Assembly: GCA_030535375.1 (NCBI GenBank)
Contig: JAUNJB010000009.1
Location: forward strand, 1-36,641
Source: Clostridia bacterium
GTDB lineage: Bacteria; Bacillota; Clostridia; Christensenellales; Aristaeellaceae
DNA length: 36,641 nucleotides
Direction: 5' to 3'
Numbering within the stretch: position 1 is the stretch's first letter; each line of letters begins with the position of its first letter. Below the pieces are notes generated by a model. The model was not told the origin of the DNA. It saw only the letters and a program-made list of their open reading frames with translations, and searched no databases. The translations under genes and the position numbers were made by a program. This document shows, piece after piece, positions 23,232 through 30,590 of the stretch.

Positions 23232-24218
23232 ATGGACGGAGGGGGAAGCAACTTGCTTGACAAGCTATATGCCGCCTGGCGCGCGCGGCGCGTTTTGCTC
23301 GTGGGCGGACCGGACAGACAGAGCCAGTGGATGCAGACGTTTTTGGAGGAGCTCGGCGCAAAGCCCGCGCGCATCGCGCCCGGGGCCAGCGCGGAGATGC
23401 TCTGCCGCGCCATGAGCGAGGCGCGCATCAGCGCGGTGATCGTGCCCAAGGCGCACGCCCTGGCGGCGGAGGATGACCTCATCGCACAGCTGACGGCGCT
23501 GCGCACGCTGCTGACCGAGGCGCGTGAGGCGGGCGTGCCGCTGGTGATGCTCCTGTCGGACGCGGACGTCTACCGCGCCCAGCAGCACCCGTGGTATGCC
23601 CGCGAGGACGATCTGACCGGCGGCGAGACGCAGTGCGGGCTCATCCAGTCGATCCTGCAGCTCTATGCCGACGGCGTTTCCCGCGCGCTGATGGGCGACG
23701 CGGTCAGCGTCCAGTGCGTGCGCCACATGCCCTGCCTGGACGGAGGCCATCCGTCCGTCGCGCAGTATGGCGCCTGGTGCGAAGCGCTGCTCTCCGGCGA
23801 GCTGGTGGGCGTCGAGCATCCGGCGATGCAGGGCGTATTCCTGCATCCACTCGACGTCATCTGCGGCGCGCTGAGCCTGGGCGCGCGCTTCTTCTCGGGT
23901 GAGGAACCGCGCACCGGTATATTCAACCTCGGCGCGGGGCCGCACAATCTCTGCGCCAACCGCAGCGCCGCTCTCCGCCTCATCAGCCGCGGGGGCGGCA
24001 CACGCCCCATCTGTGAGAGCGATCCGCCGCTCGGCGCTATCCCGCCGCTGCTCGACGGCTCGCGCGTTCGGCTTTTGTGCGGCGTGCGCAGCCTGATCTC
24101 CGGAGACGAGGCGCTCTCCATGCTGCTTGACGTCATGCGCGCCGCGCAGGAGAGCGCGGACGCGGAAAGCGCCGAGATCAAGGCACAGACGCAGCGATAC
24201 ATCACCCTGATGTCGTAA
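23232..24218 (+). CDS. Degenerate CDP-glucose 4,6-dehydratase-like protein (SDR fold)
   Basis: A 328-residue protein whose order of segments follows CDP-glucose 4,6-dehydratases (RfbG-like). These are W-x(2)-RRVLLVGG at the start, LEELGAKP, a VYRAQQHPWYAREDDLTGG stretch, FLHPLDVICGALSLGARFF and IFNLGAGPHN. The key residues are gone: the glycine-rich NAD loop (TGHTGFKG type) reads GGPDRQSQ (25-32) and the catalytic YxxxK region (PYSASK type) reads TQCGLIQS (133-140). It therefore looks like a non-catalytic relative. The ATG at 23232 has a weak site; a TTG at 23253 has a strong GGAGGGGG upstream and may be the real start. It is divergent from the solute-binding protein gene and has no sugar-nucleotide genes beside it except the flippase at 24702-26219. 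Confidence 0.65.
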   Translation: MDGGGSNLLDKLYAAWRARRVLLVGGPDRQSQWMQTFLEELGAKPARIAPGASAEMLCRAMSEARISAVIVPKAHALAAEDDLIAQLTALRTLLTEAREAGVPLVMLLSDADVYRAQQHPWYAREDDLTGGETQCGLIQSILQLYADGVSRALMGDAVSVQCVRHMPCLDGGHPSVAQYGAWCEALLSGELVGVEHPAMQGVFLHPLDVICGALSLGARFFSGEEPRTGIFNLGAGPHNLCANRSAALRLISRGGGTRPICESDPPLGAIPPLLDGSRVRLLCGVRSLISGDEALSMLLDVMRAAQESADAESAEIKAQTQRYITLMS

Positions 24219-24246
24219 AGCTCCGGATGACAAAAGGGGCGTCAGG

Positions 24247-24590
24247 CCCATTCCGAGCATTCTAAGGAAGCAGTTTTTTAATCAAGGCTTCATGCGCTTG
24301 GGGCCCTGTTCGGGAAACCGGCATGGCTGCGCTTCCAGCGTTCCCTGCTCTTCCCGGCGTCCCGCCCGCCTCCATCCGCCAACCTTGGGGGATCTGCGTC
24401 TTGCCCGTTTTCGCCGCCGGCGGCGACAAGATGCGCACGGCGGCAGGCCCCAGTGCCCCGACAAAAGGCTCTCCGTTTCCATCTGTCCGCTTCCGTCACC
24501 GACGGCGGCAGATGGAAACCTTTTTTAGCCTTCGGCCGCAAACGCTTAGCTTTTTCTTAGAATATCCGGATTCCTGACCTGACAGCCCTC
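24247..24590 (+). repeat. Second repeat family, copy B, in the 24219-24701 noncoding gap
   Basis: The left block ATTCCGAGCATTCTAAGGAA near 24250 and the right block TTTTTCTTAGAATATCCGGA at 24551-24570 (continuing TTCCTGACCTGACAGCCCTC) match copy A at 21466-21587. About 270 bases of unrelated sequence lie between the blocks. I see no protein gene in this gap. Confidence 0.45.
24475..24526 (+). terminator. Terminator-like hairpin in the 24.2-24.7 kb gap
   Basis: GTTTCCATCTG and CAGATGGAAAC form a perfect 11-bp stem around a GC-rich centre, followed by CTTTTTT. It may end the transcript of the gene at 23232-24218, although it is about 260 bases downstream. Confidence 0.55.
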
Positions 24591-24701
24591 AAATTGCCCA
24601 TGCGCATCACCGCGATCCACGGCATGCCCTGCTCTTCACCTTTGCCGGAATACTTTCTCCCCTCCGGGGGAAGAAAAACCTTTCTTTCGGCTGTCAGGGC
24701 C

Positions 24702-26219
24702 TTATCCCCTGCCGGACGGTACAAGCCTTCTGACGACCGAACCCACCAATTCCTTTTCCTCAGCGTTCATCGCCAGGAAGTAGACGCAGACCGTGTACAC
24801 CACGCAGTACGGAAGCGCAAAGCTCGCCACGCCGCCATATCCCGTGAACTCATGCAGGCGCACGGCCAGCATGCCCAGCAGCGCGGCGGGCACGATGGCC
24901 GGCACGATGCTCAGGATACTCTTCCAGAAATAGCGCATATCAAGGCCAATGTGCCTATGATAGTACCAGTTCATCACCAGGCCGTTGCCGATCAGGAGCG
25001 TGACGGCAGTGCCCAGCGCGCAGCCCAGCCCTTCATAACGGTAGCCAAGGGGAATGGAGACGATCACATTTCCAAGCGCCATAAAGAAGTATACCTTGGA
25101 ACGGAACTGGTGCATGTTTTTGGCGCGCTGGATCTCGATGCCCAGATTCTGAATCAGCGGAATCGTCACGGGAATCATCAGCATCAGCGCGATGGGGAAC
25201 GCCCCCTCGTACTCCCCGCCTCCCCAGGCTTCGACAAACGGCTCACCGACAAATATGAAGCCCGTGAGAACCAGCATCAGCAGCATAAACTGGATTCGCC
25301 CCACGCGCGTGAACAGCCGCGTCAGCGCCGAATCCCCCTCTCCCCTTGCGACGATGCGGTTGATCTGCGGGGTGAATACGCCGGAGATCGATGTGGAGAG
25401 CGTCATGTAATACCTGTGAATCTGTGAGCCCGCGCCATAGATGGCCGTGGCCGTCGTGCCGCTGATGATGCCCAGCAGCGTGGTATCGACCGTCCAGTTG
25501 ATCTGATCGATGATCATGTTCAGGAAGATGAAGAAGGAGAAGCCGCCCATCTCCCGCAGCAGCGCAAAATCAAATCGCCCAAAGGTCAGCCGCATGTTCA
25601 GCCGGCGCATGCAGTACAGGATGTTAAACGCATCCGTAACCGCGCTGAGCACAAGCGTCACCACCACCAGCGAGATCGAGCCAAAGCCGGCCAGCAGCAT
25701 CGGCAGCATCACAATCGGGTTGAGCACCGTGCGGATCATGCTGATCACGCGCTGGAAGAAGAAGCGCTCCTTCGCCGTGATGTAGCTGGAAAACACGCTG
25801 CACGGGAAGGATACGGCGATATTGATCACCAGCAGCGCCATCAGCACGCGCGCCGTCTCGATCTCCTGCGGCGTAAGCTTGGCATGGAAGATGTTGTGCA
25901 CATTGGCCACAAGCACGCCGCCCACCAGCAGGCTCAGCGCACCGATGACCAGGAAGATCACCATGAACATGCCGTTGATGCGCGCCACGCCGTCCTCGCC
26001 GTCTTCGGCCGCGGCGCGGGCGTAATAGCGCACGTAAGCGCTGCCCAGGCCAAAGCTCATCAGGCTGAGGTTGGAGATAAAGCCGTTGACCAGCGTATAC
26101 AGGCCGTACTCGCTCTGCCCCAGCAGCCTGAGCATCACCGGCGTATACACCAGAGAAATCACCGTGGAGAGCACCGTCTGCCCGTAGGAAAGCAGCACGC
26201 CCGCCTTCTTTTGATTCAT
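24702..26219 (-). CDS. Oligosaccharide flippase (Wzx/MATE-like) family membrane protein
   Basis: A 505-residue polytopic membrane protein with about 12-14 hydrophobic segments. Its N-terminus (KKAGVLLSYGQTVLSTVISLVYTPVMLRLLGQSEYGLYTL) is typical of polysaccharide exporters of the Wzx/SpoVB superfamily. Further features are GLGSAYVRYY and TLSTSISGVFTPQINRIVA. Such proteins move lipid-linked sugars across the membrane for cell-wall or capsule assembly. The ATG at 26219 has AAGGAG 5 bases upstream; the 33 extra codons upstream lack family character. No glycosyltransferase is adjacent, so the substrate is unknown. Confidence 0.88.
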   Translation of the reverse strand: MNQKKAGVLLSYGQTVLSTVISLVYTPVMLRLLGQSEYGLYTLVNGFISNLSLMSFGLGSAYVRYYARAAAEDGEDGVARINGMFMVIFLVIGALSLLVGGVLVANVHNIFHAKLTPQEIETARVLMALLVINIAVSFPCSVFSSYITAKERFFFQRVISMIRTVLNPIVMLPMLLAGFGSISLVVVTLVLSAVTDAFNILYCMRRLNMRLTFGRFDFALLREMGGFSFFIFLNMIIDQINWTVDTTLLGIISGTTATAIYGAGSQIHRYYMTLSTSISGVFTPQINRIVARGEGDSALTRLFTRVGRIQFMLLMLVLTGFIFVGEPFVEAWGGGEYEGAFPIALMLMIPVTIPLIQNLGIEIQRAKNMHQFRSKVYFFMALGNVIVSIPLGYRYEGLGCALGTAVTLLIGNGLVMNWYYHRHIGLDMRYFWKSILSIVPAIVPAALLGMLAVRLHEFTGYGGVASFALPYCVVYTVCVYFLAMNAEEKELVGSVVRRLVPSGRG

Positions 26220-26348
26220 AAACGCTCCTTCACCGGGCCCGCGCCCGCCATGTATACAGAATATATTTAGTGTACCCGTTTTGCGCGCATTTTTCAAGAT
26301 GGAATCCCGCGCGCCCAATCGTCCTGCGCGCGAAGGGGCTCTCAGGAA

Positions 26349-26398
26349 TGTGACAAATTGTGAAAACAGATGAATTTCCCGTCATTTCGTGCTATAAT
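26349..26398 (+). promoter_or_regulatory. Promoter and candidate Crp/Fnr site of the serine hydrolase gene
   Basis: An extended -10 element (TGCTATAAT, hexamer at 26393-26398) without a good -35 lies 45 bases before the ATG. TGTGACAAATTGTGAA at 26349-26364, centred near -48, resembles the reverse of the site at 21302-21317. Confidence 0.4.
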
Positions 26399-26442
26399 GC
26401 TCGTGTTTTCAAACGCAAACAAACATGCTGTTGGAGGACGTT

Positions 26443-27852
26443 ATGATCAATGCCGCGGCCCTTGACGCCTATCTGACGCGCTGGGCAAACAAAAAGAATT
26501 TGGCGGGCGTATGCGCCTGCATCATGGGGCCGAACGGCCCCGCTTACGCCTGGAACCACGGTTTCCGGGACGCCGCCTTGTCCGTCCCTGTCGACGGGGA
26601 GACGATGTTCGGCATCGCCTCAATGAGCAAATCGCTGACCGCACTGTGCCTGTGCATCCTCGAATGCGAGGGCAGGCTGCGCCTTGACGACCCTGTATGC
26701 GACTATCTGCCGTCATTCTCCCTGGCCGGCCAGCCGCGCGAGGCCGTGACCCTTCGCCATCTGGCCATGCACACCGCCGGCATCCCGCCGATGGAGCCGC
26801 TCGAGTGGTCCATCGCCATGAATAGCCCTGGCCGCAGCGAAAGCGAATGGCTTTCGGAGATGAAGCGCACCGCGCCCTGCGCCATGGATACCATCGATCA
26901 GGTGATCCGCTACATCGCCGCGTGCGGCTATTCCACGCTGGGCGCGCCGGGCGAGGTCATGAGCTATTCAAACGAGGGCTACGCCCTGCTCTCCTACGTC
27001 GTGGACAGGGCTGCCGGCATGCCGCTTGAGCGGTTCATGGCCGAGCGCATCTTTGCGCCCCTTGGCATGACCCGCTCGATCCTGGACAACGGCATCGACG
27101 AAGCCCGCGCCCTCTCCGGCGGCAACATCACCTCGCTGTTTGAAATCGAAAACGGCGTGCGCACCTGCGACGACTGCTGGAGCATCCTGCCGCCGTTCCG
27201 CGGCTGCGCGATGGTCAAGTCGACGGCGCGCGACATGGCCGTCTACTATCGCGCGCTGGCCAGCATGGGCATGCACGAGGGCCGTCAGGCGATTCCCGCG
27301 CGCGCCGTCGATCTGCTCATCGGCCGCTACCATCCCGTTTCGCCGCTGGCAACCATGTGTCTGGGCCTTTACAAGCGCGAAAAGGCCGGTCACGTCATCT
27401 GCGAGCACTCCGGCGCGCTGCACGGCATATCCACCAAGGGCGGGCTGCTGCTCGGGGAGGGATACGGCTTTGCCGTGCTGTGCAACCAGGGCGACGAGGA
27501 TATGGACGAGCTCATGTGGGGCATGTACAACGCCGTTATGGGACTGCCGCTCGACGAAAGCCACCAGTGGTTCGTTCCCGTCGGATACGAGTTCAGCGAG
27601 CCGCAGATGCTGCGCGGCCGCTACATCGGCCACGAAGGCGTGCCCTGCATCCTGCGCGTGCACGATCAGGACGGCCATCTCAGCGGCCGGCGCGACGGCG
27701 ATTCCTTCATCCTGGCCTACTGCGGCGGCACACGCTTCCTGGCGCTGCGCACGGAGGAACCCGGTACCGTCCTGTGCAGGCTGGAGTTTCTCATCCGCGG
27801 CGGGCGCGCCTGGGGCGTGCGGTGCGGCACCCGCGTATTTGAGCGCGACTGA
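26443..27852 (+). CDS. Serine hydrolase, class C beta-lactamase/esterase family
   Basis: A 469-residue protein. The beta-lactamase-type domain (1-370) has the SxxK motif SMSK at 60-63, with Ser60 as nucleophile. A YSN triad follows in VMSYSNEGYALLSY, and an HSG motif in CEHSGALHG stands in for KTG. This HSG form is common in esterase EstB-like and D-aminopeptidase-like members rather than in true beta-lactamases. The last 100 residues form an extra beta-rich domain (QMLRGRYIGHEG onward), as in other members that carry a C-terminal domain. No signal peptide is visible, so it is probably cytoplasmic. GGAGG lies 5 bases before the ATG at 26443. The methyltransferase gene follows 13 bases later. 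Confidence 0.88.
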   Translation: MINAAALDAYLTRWANKKNLAGVCACIMGPNGPAYAWNHGFRDAALSVPVDGETMFGIASMSKSLTALCLCILECEGRLRLDDPVCDYLPSFSLAGQPREAVTLRHLAMHTAGIPPMEPLEWSIAMNSPGRSESEWLSEMKRTAPCAMDTIDQVIRYIAACGYSTLGAPGEVMSYSNEGYALLSYVVDRAAGMPLERFMAERIFAPLGMTRSILDNGIDEARALSGGNITSLFEIENGVRTCDDCWSILPPFRGCAMVKSTARDMAVYYRALASMGMHEGRQAIPARAVDLLIGRYHPVSPLATMCLGLYKREKAGHVICEHSGALHGISTKGGLLLGEGYGFAVLCNQGDEDMDELMWGMYNAVMGLPLDESHQWFVPVGYEFSEPQMLRGRYIGHEGVPCILRVHDQDGHLSGRRDGDSFILAYCGGTRFLALRTEEPGTVLCRLEFLIRGGRAWGVRCGTRVFERD

Positions 27853-27865
27853 CAGGAGGATCACC

Positions 27866-28624
27866 ATGAATATCACCTGGGATGCGGGCAGCTATACCCG
27901 CAATTTCTCCTTCGTTCATCAATACGGCGAGGATGTGCTCGCTCTGGTCGACGCCGGGCCGGGCAGCTTCGCGGTCGATCTGGGCTGCGGCAACGGCGCA
28001 CTCACCGAAGCGCTGGCCCAGCGCGGTTACCGCGTGCTGGGCGTGGATGCTTCCGCGCAGATGCTCGACACCGCGCGCAAATTGCACCCGGATCTTTCTT
28101 TCATGCATGGGGACGCGACCTCGTTTTCTCTCGGCCAAAAGGCGGACGTGATCTTCTCCAACGCCGTCTTCCATTGGATCGATGCGGACAAGCAGGCGCT
28201 TCTGCTCTCCAACATCGCCCGGCAGCTCGCACCCGGCGGGCAACTCGTCTGCGAATTCGGCGGCTACGGCTGTGCGGAGCACGTGCACGCCGCATTGGAG
28301 CGCGCCTTTGCCGCGCGCGGTCTTTCCTATCCTCGCGTGTTCTACTTTCCAACCATCGGCCAGTACGCGCCGATGATGGAGGCAGCCGGGCTGCGCGTCG
28401 TCTATGCCGCGCTGTTTGACCGGCCCACGCCGCAGAAGGGCCCGGACGGACTGAGGGACTGGATTCACATGTTTGTCAAGACGCCGTTTGAGGGCCTCGC
28501 GCCGGACGTTCGGGAGGACATCATCACCGAAGCCGTGAACGGCCTGCGCGGCGAGCTTCTGCGGGAGGACGGCGTCTGGATCGTCGACTATGTGCGCATC
28601 CGGCTCAAAGCCATCCGCATATGA
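27866..28624 (+). CDS. Class I SAM-dependent methyltransferase
   Basis: A 252-residue methyltransferase. The SAM site VDLGCGNGALTEAL is near residues 33-46, followed by GVDAS (motif II), a GDATSF segment, DVIFSNAVFHWI (motif IV region) and LAPGGQLVCEFGG. The overall pattern resembles trans-aconitate 2-methyltransferase and UbiE/BioC-like methyltransferases. The substrate cannot be assigned. The ATG at 27866 has AGGAGG about 5 bases upstream, and the gene is 13 bases after the serine hydrolase stop, so they form an operon. A hairpin overlaps its stop codon. Confidence 0.9.
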   Translation: MNITWDAGSYTRNFSFVHQYGEDVLALVDAGPGSFAVDLGCGNGALTEALAQRGYRVLGVDASAQMLDTARKLHPDLSFMHGDATSFSLGQKADVIFSNAVFHWIDADKQALLLSNIARQLAPGGQLVCEFGGYGCAEHVHAALERAFAARGLSYPRVFYFPTIGQYAPMMEAAGLRVVYAALFDRPTPQKGPDGLRDWIHMFVKTPFEGLAPDVREDIITEAVNGLRGELLREDGVWIVDYVRIRLKAIRI

Positions 28625-28640
28625 GCGCATAGGCGCTCAT
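28621..28640 (+). terminator. Hairpin at the methyltransferase stop codon
   Basis: ATGAGCGC-ATAG-GCGCTCAT is a perfect 8-bp stem with a 4-base loop and includes the TGA stop. It has no T tract, so termination is uncertain. Confidence 0.4.
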
Positions 28641-28876
28641 AATTGCAGCAGTCAATGAATTGTTCAACGTCCTCCACGGGTCTTTCATCAGTTTCAAAGT
28701 GTCGAAGATAGGGCAATCCTGTTTTTGATTGACGCGCCTGTCCGTCACGGATCATTGCACCGTTCTCCATCATCTTGGGCAAACATGCGCCTGCCGCCGA
28801 CTCCGCTGAAGGAGGATGGCGTCCCTCGCGCCACGTTCGCTTCGCTCCCGTCAGAAGATTTTGAAATAACGATTCC
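28641..28876 (-). other. Gap with a doubtful small open frame
   Basis: A minus-strand open frame of 101 codons spans 28588-28893 and overlaps both flanking genes. Its middle part (KTGLPYLRHFETDERPVEDV, then a Cys-rich NYERLCAHMR segment) reads like a genuine protein fragment, but there is no good ribosome-binding site, and its ends overlap known genes. It could be the relic of a small gene. I do not call it as a gene. Confidence 0.2.
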
Positions 28877-30025
28877 TCACTTTTCAAGCGCAAGCTCTAT
28901 CGCCCAGTCCGGCGGTCCTTCCCGGCGAAGCAGAATCAGCGTCGCCGTCTCCGGCCAGCCGTCCTCCGGCGGATCAAACACGACGGTGAACCGCGCGCCG
29001 CCGTCCGCATCCTCAAAGCGTCCCGCATAGCGTGTGCCCGGCAGCTCACGCTCCAGAGCATCCTCGGCGTATGGGAAATCATCCAGCGTCTTTTCAAGCG
29101 TCCGCGCATCCACGCCCTCGACAAGCAGCGTCACCTCGCCGCGAATCGGAGAAAAGGCCGCGCTTTCCAGCAGGATGCTCTGTCCCTGAGCCTCGGCCGC
29201 AACGAGCGACGCGCTGCGTGCCGTTCCCTGCGGCACATTGGCAGAGATCGTGAAATCCAGCGTGGGCTGCACGCGGCTGTCCGCAGATTCGCGCGGCAGC
29301 AGCGGCAAGCCGATCATCAGCGCCTGCGCGCCGCTCACATCCACGCCCCATTCTCCCAGGTTGGTCTGAAGATAGTACAGCACCGCACCGTCGTCGCCCA
29401 GCACTTCGCTCATCTCGTCGATGTATGCCGTCTGCCCGTTCACCAGGATGTAATCGCACATGTGCACGCCGTCCTGCTCCGCGCCGGGCACGACGTATGA
29501 GCCGCCATCCTCCTGTACATCGCCCTCAAGCGGCGTAATCGCATACATCACGCGCAGCTCGCCGCCATCAAACGCCGCCTCTCGCACCTCCACGGCGCAG
29601 TGGTCAAACTTTGCGGTTGCCAGCGTGCCGGCCGTCACCAGCGCCTCGGCCCCGCCCAGCGCGGCCGCCGGTTCACCGCTTTGCAGCGCGAAATTCAGCA
29701 CGCCGTGCGTAACGCCGTAGGCCGCAGCTCCCGCCGTGCACAGGGCCAGCAGCAGCGCCGCAGCCGCCATATATCGCGCCATCCTTTTCTTTTTCATGGT
29801 TTTTCCCCGAATCTGCGTCATCAGCGCGTCATGCAGCGCATTCTCCCGCGCCTTCAGCTCCTCCTTGTCCTCCTCGGACAGCAGCGTCAGTGCGCAGTCC
29901 GCCGCCAGCGCGCAGTCCGCCTGCTCCGCGGGCAGGGAGATCTGCCAGCGCAGCAGCGCCTCCACATCCGCCCGTTCAAGCGCTCCCGACGCGCACAGGG
30001 CCGCCAATTTTTCCATTCTCGTCAT
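28877..30025 (-). CDS. Putative membrane-bound anti-sigma factor (DUF4179-like)
   Basis: A 382-residue protein with a cytoplasmic N-terminal part of about 80 residues, a basic stop (MKKKRMARY), one membrane segment near 83-104, and a 280-residue beta-rich extracytoplasmic domain. Pieces such as ALTLLSEEDKEELKA, CAVEVREAAFDGGELRVMYAI and a late GRFEDADGGARFTVVFDPP resemble clostridial DUF4179 proteins encoded beside ECF sigma factors. The role as anti-sigma factor is inferred from topology and from the sigma gene directly upstream. The ATG at 30025 follows a GGAGG by 6 bases, 2 bases after the sigma stop. It should hold the sigma factor until an envelope signal is sensed. Confidence 0.75.
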   Translation of the reverse strand: MTRMEKLAALCASGALERADVEALLRWQISLPAEQADCALAADCALTLLSEEDKEELKARENALHDALMTQIRGKTMKKKRMARYMAAAALLLALCTAGAAAYGVTHGVLNFALQSGEPAAALGGAEALVTAGTLATAKFDHCAVEVREAAFDGGELRVMYAITPLEGDVQEDGGSYVVPGAEQDGVHMCDYILVNGQTAYIDEMSEVLGDDGAVLYYLQTNLGEWGVDVSGAQALMIGLPLLPRESADSRVQPTLDFTISANVPQGTARSASLVAAEAQGQSILLESAAFSPIRGEVTLLVEGVDARTLEKTLDDFPYAEDALERELPGTRYAGRFEDADGGARFTVVFDPPEDGWPETATLILLRREGPPDWAIELALEK

Positions 30026-30027
30026 AT

Positions 30028-30582
30028 TCATCCTCCTCGCTTGCCCGCCAGCACAAGCAGCACCAGCGTCGTGCCGAACAGATCGCTCCTGCGCAGCAGC
30101 GCGCGCCTCATGCGCTGCAGCCTGCGGTATATGCCGCTCTCCGTCAATCCCGTTTGACCGGTCAGCTCCCGCACCGAACGGTCTTCCAGCGCATAGGCCA
30201 GAAACAGCTTCGCATTTTCCTCGCCCAGCACCTCCCGCAGCGCATCCTTCCTGGCCTCCATCAAAAGCTGCCGTTCCGGGGTCATCTCGCCGCCGGCCCA
30301 TTCCAGTTCGGGCGCTTCATCCAATGAAAATGCCAGATGCGCGCGCCGCCGCCTTGCCTTGTTTCCCAGGCTCTGTATGCGGTACTTCAGCGCCTGCATC
30401 AGCCAGCCGCCCGCGTTGGGGTGGATCATCAGCTCCCTGCGATGCTCCCATGCCAGCAAAAACACGTCCTGCACGACATCCGTTACCGCATCCGCGTTCT
30501 CCGTCAGCATGCAGCGTCCCATGGCCAGCAGCGCCTGCTCATGCCGCGCGTACAGCCTCTCAAACCATTGCACATCGTTCAT
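30028..30582 (-). CDS. ECF-type RNA polymerase sigma factor
   Basis: A 184-residue sigma-70 family protein with regions 2 and 4 only. Region 2 is at about 5-75 (FERLYARHEQALLAMG, DAVTDVVQDVFLLAWEHR). Region 4 is at about 125-175 (LAYALEDRSVRELTGQTGLTESGIYRRLQRMRRALL), with the helix-turn-helix in the second half. The ATG at 30582 has GAGGT 5 bases upstream. It is 8 bases after the exported-protein gene and 2 bases before the anti-sigma gene, so all three should be one transcript. Autoregulation is likely but no matching promoter was found. Confidence 0.88.
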   Translation of the reverse strand: MNDVQWFERLYARHEQALLAMGRCMLTENADAVTDVVQDVFLLAWEHRRELMIHPNAGGWLMQALKYRIQSLGNKARRRRAHLAFSLDEAPELEWAGGEMTPERQLLMEARKDALREVLGEENAKLFLAYALEDRSVRELTGQTGLTESGIYRRLQRMRRALLRRSDLFGTTLVLLVLAGKRGG

Positions 30583-30590
30583 GCCGCACC

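Noticed and set aside
26443..27852. Antibiotic resistance beta-lactamase
   Set aside because: The family match is to class C-like serine hydrolases, but the third motif is HSG rather than KTG and there is no signal peptide, so a peptidase or esterase role is more likely.
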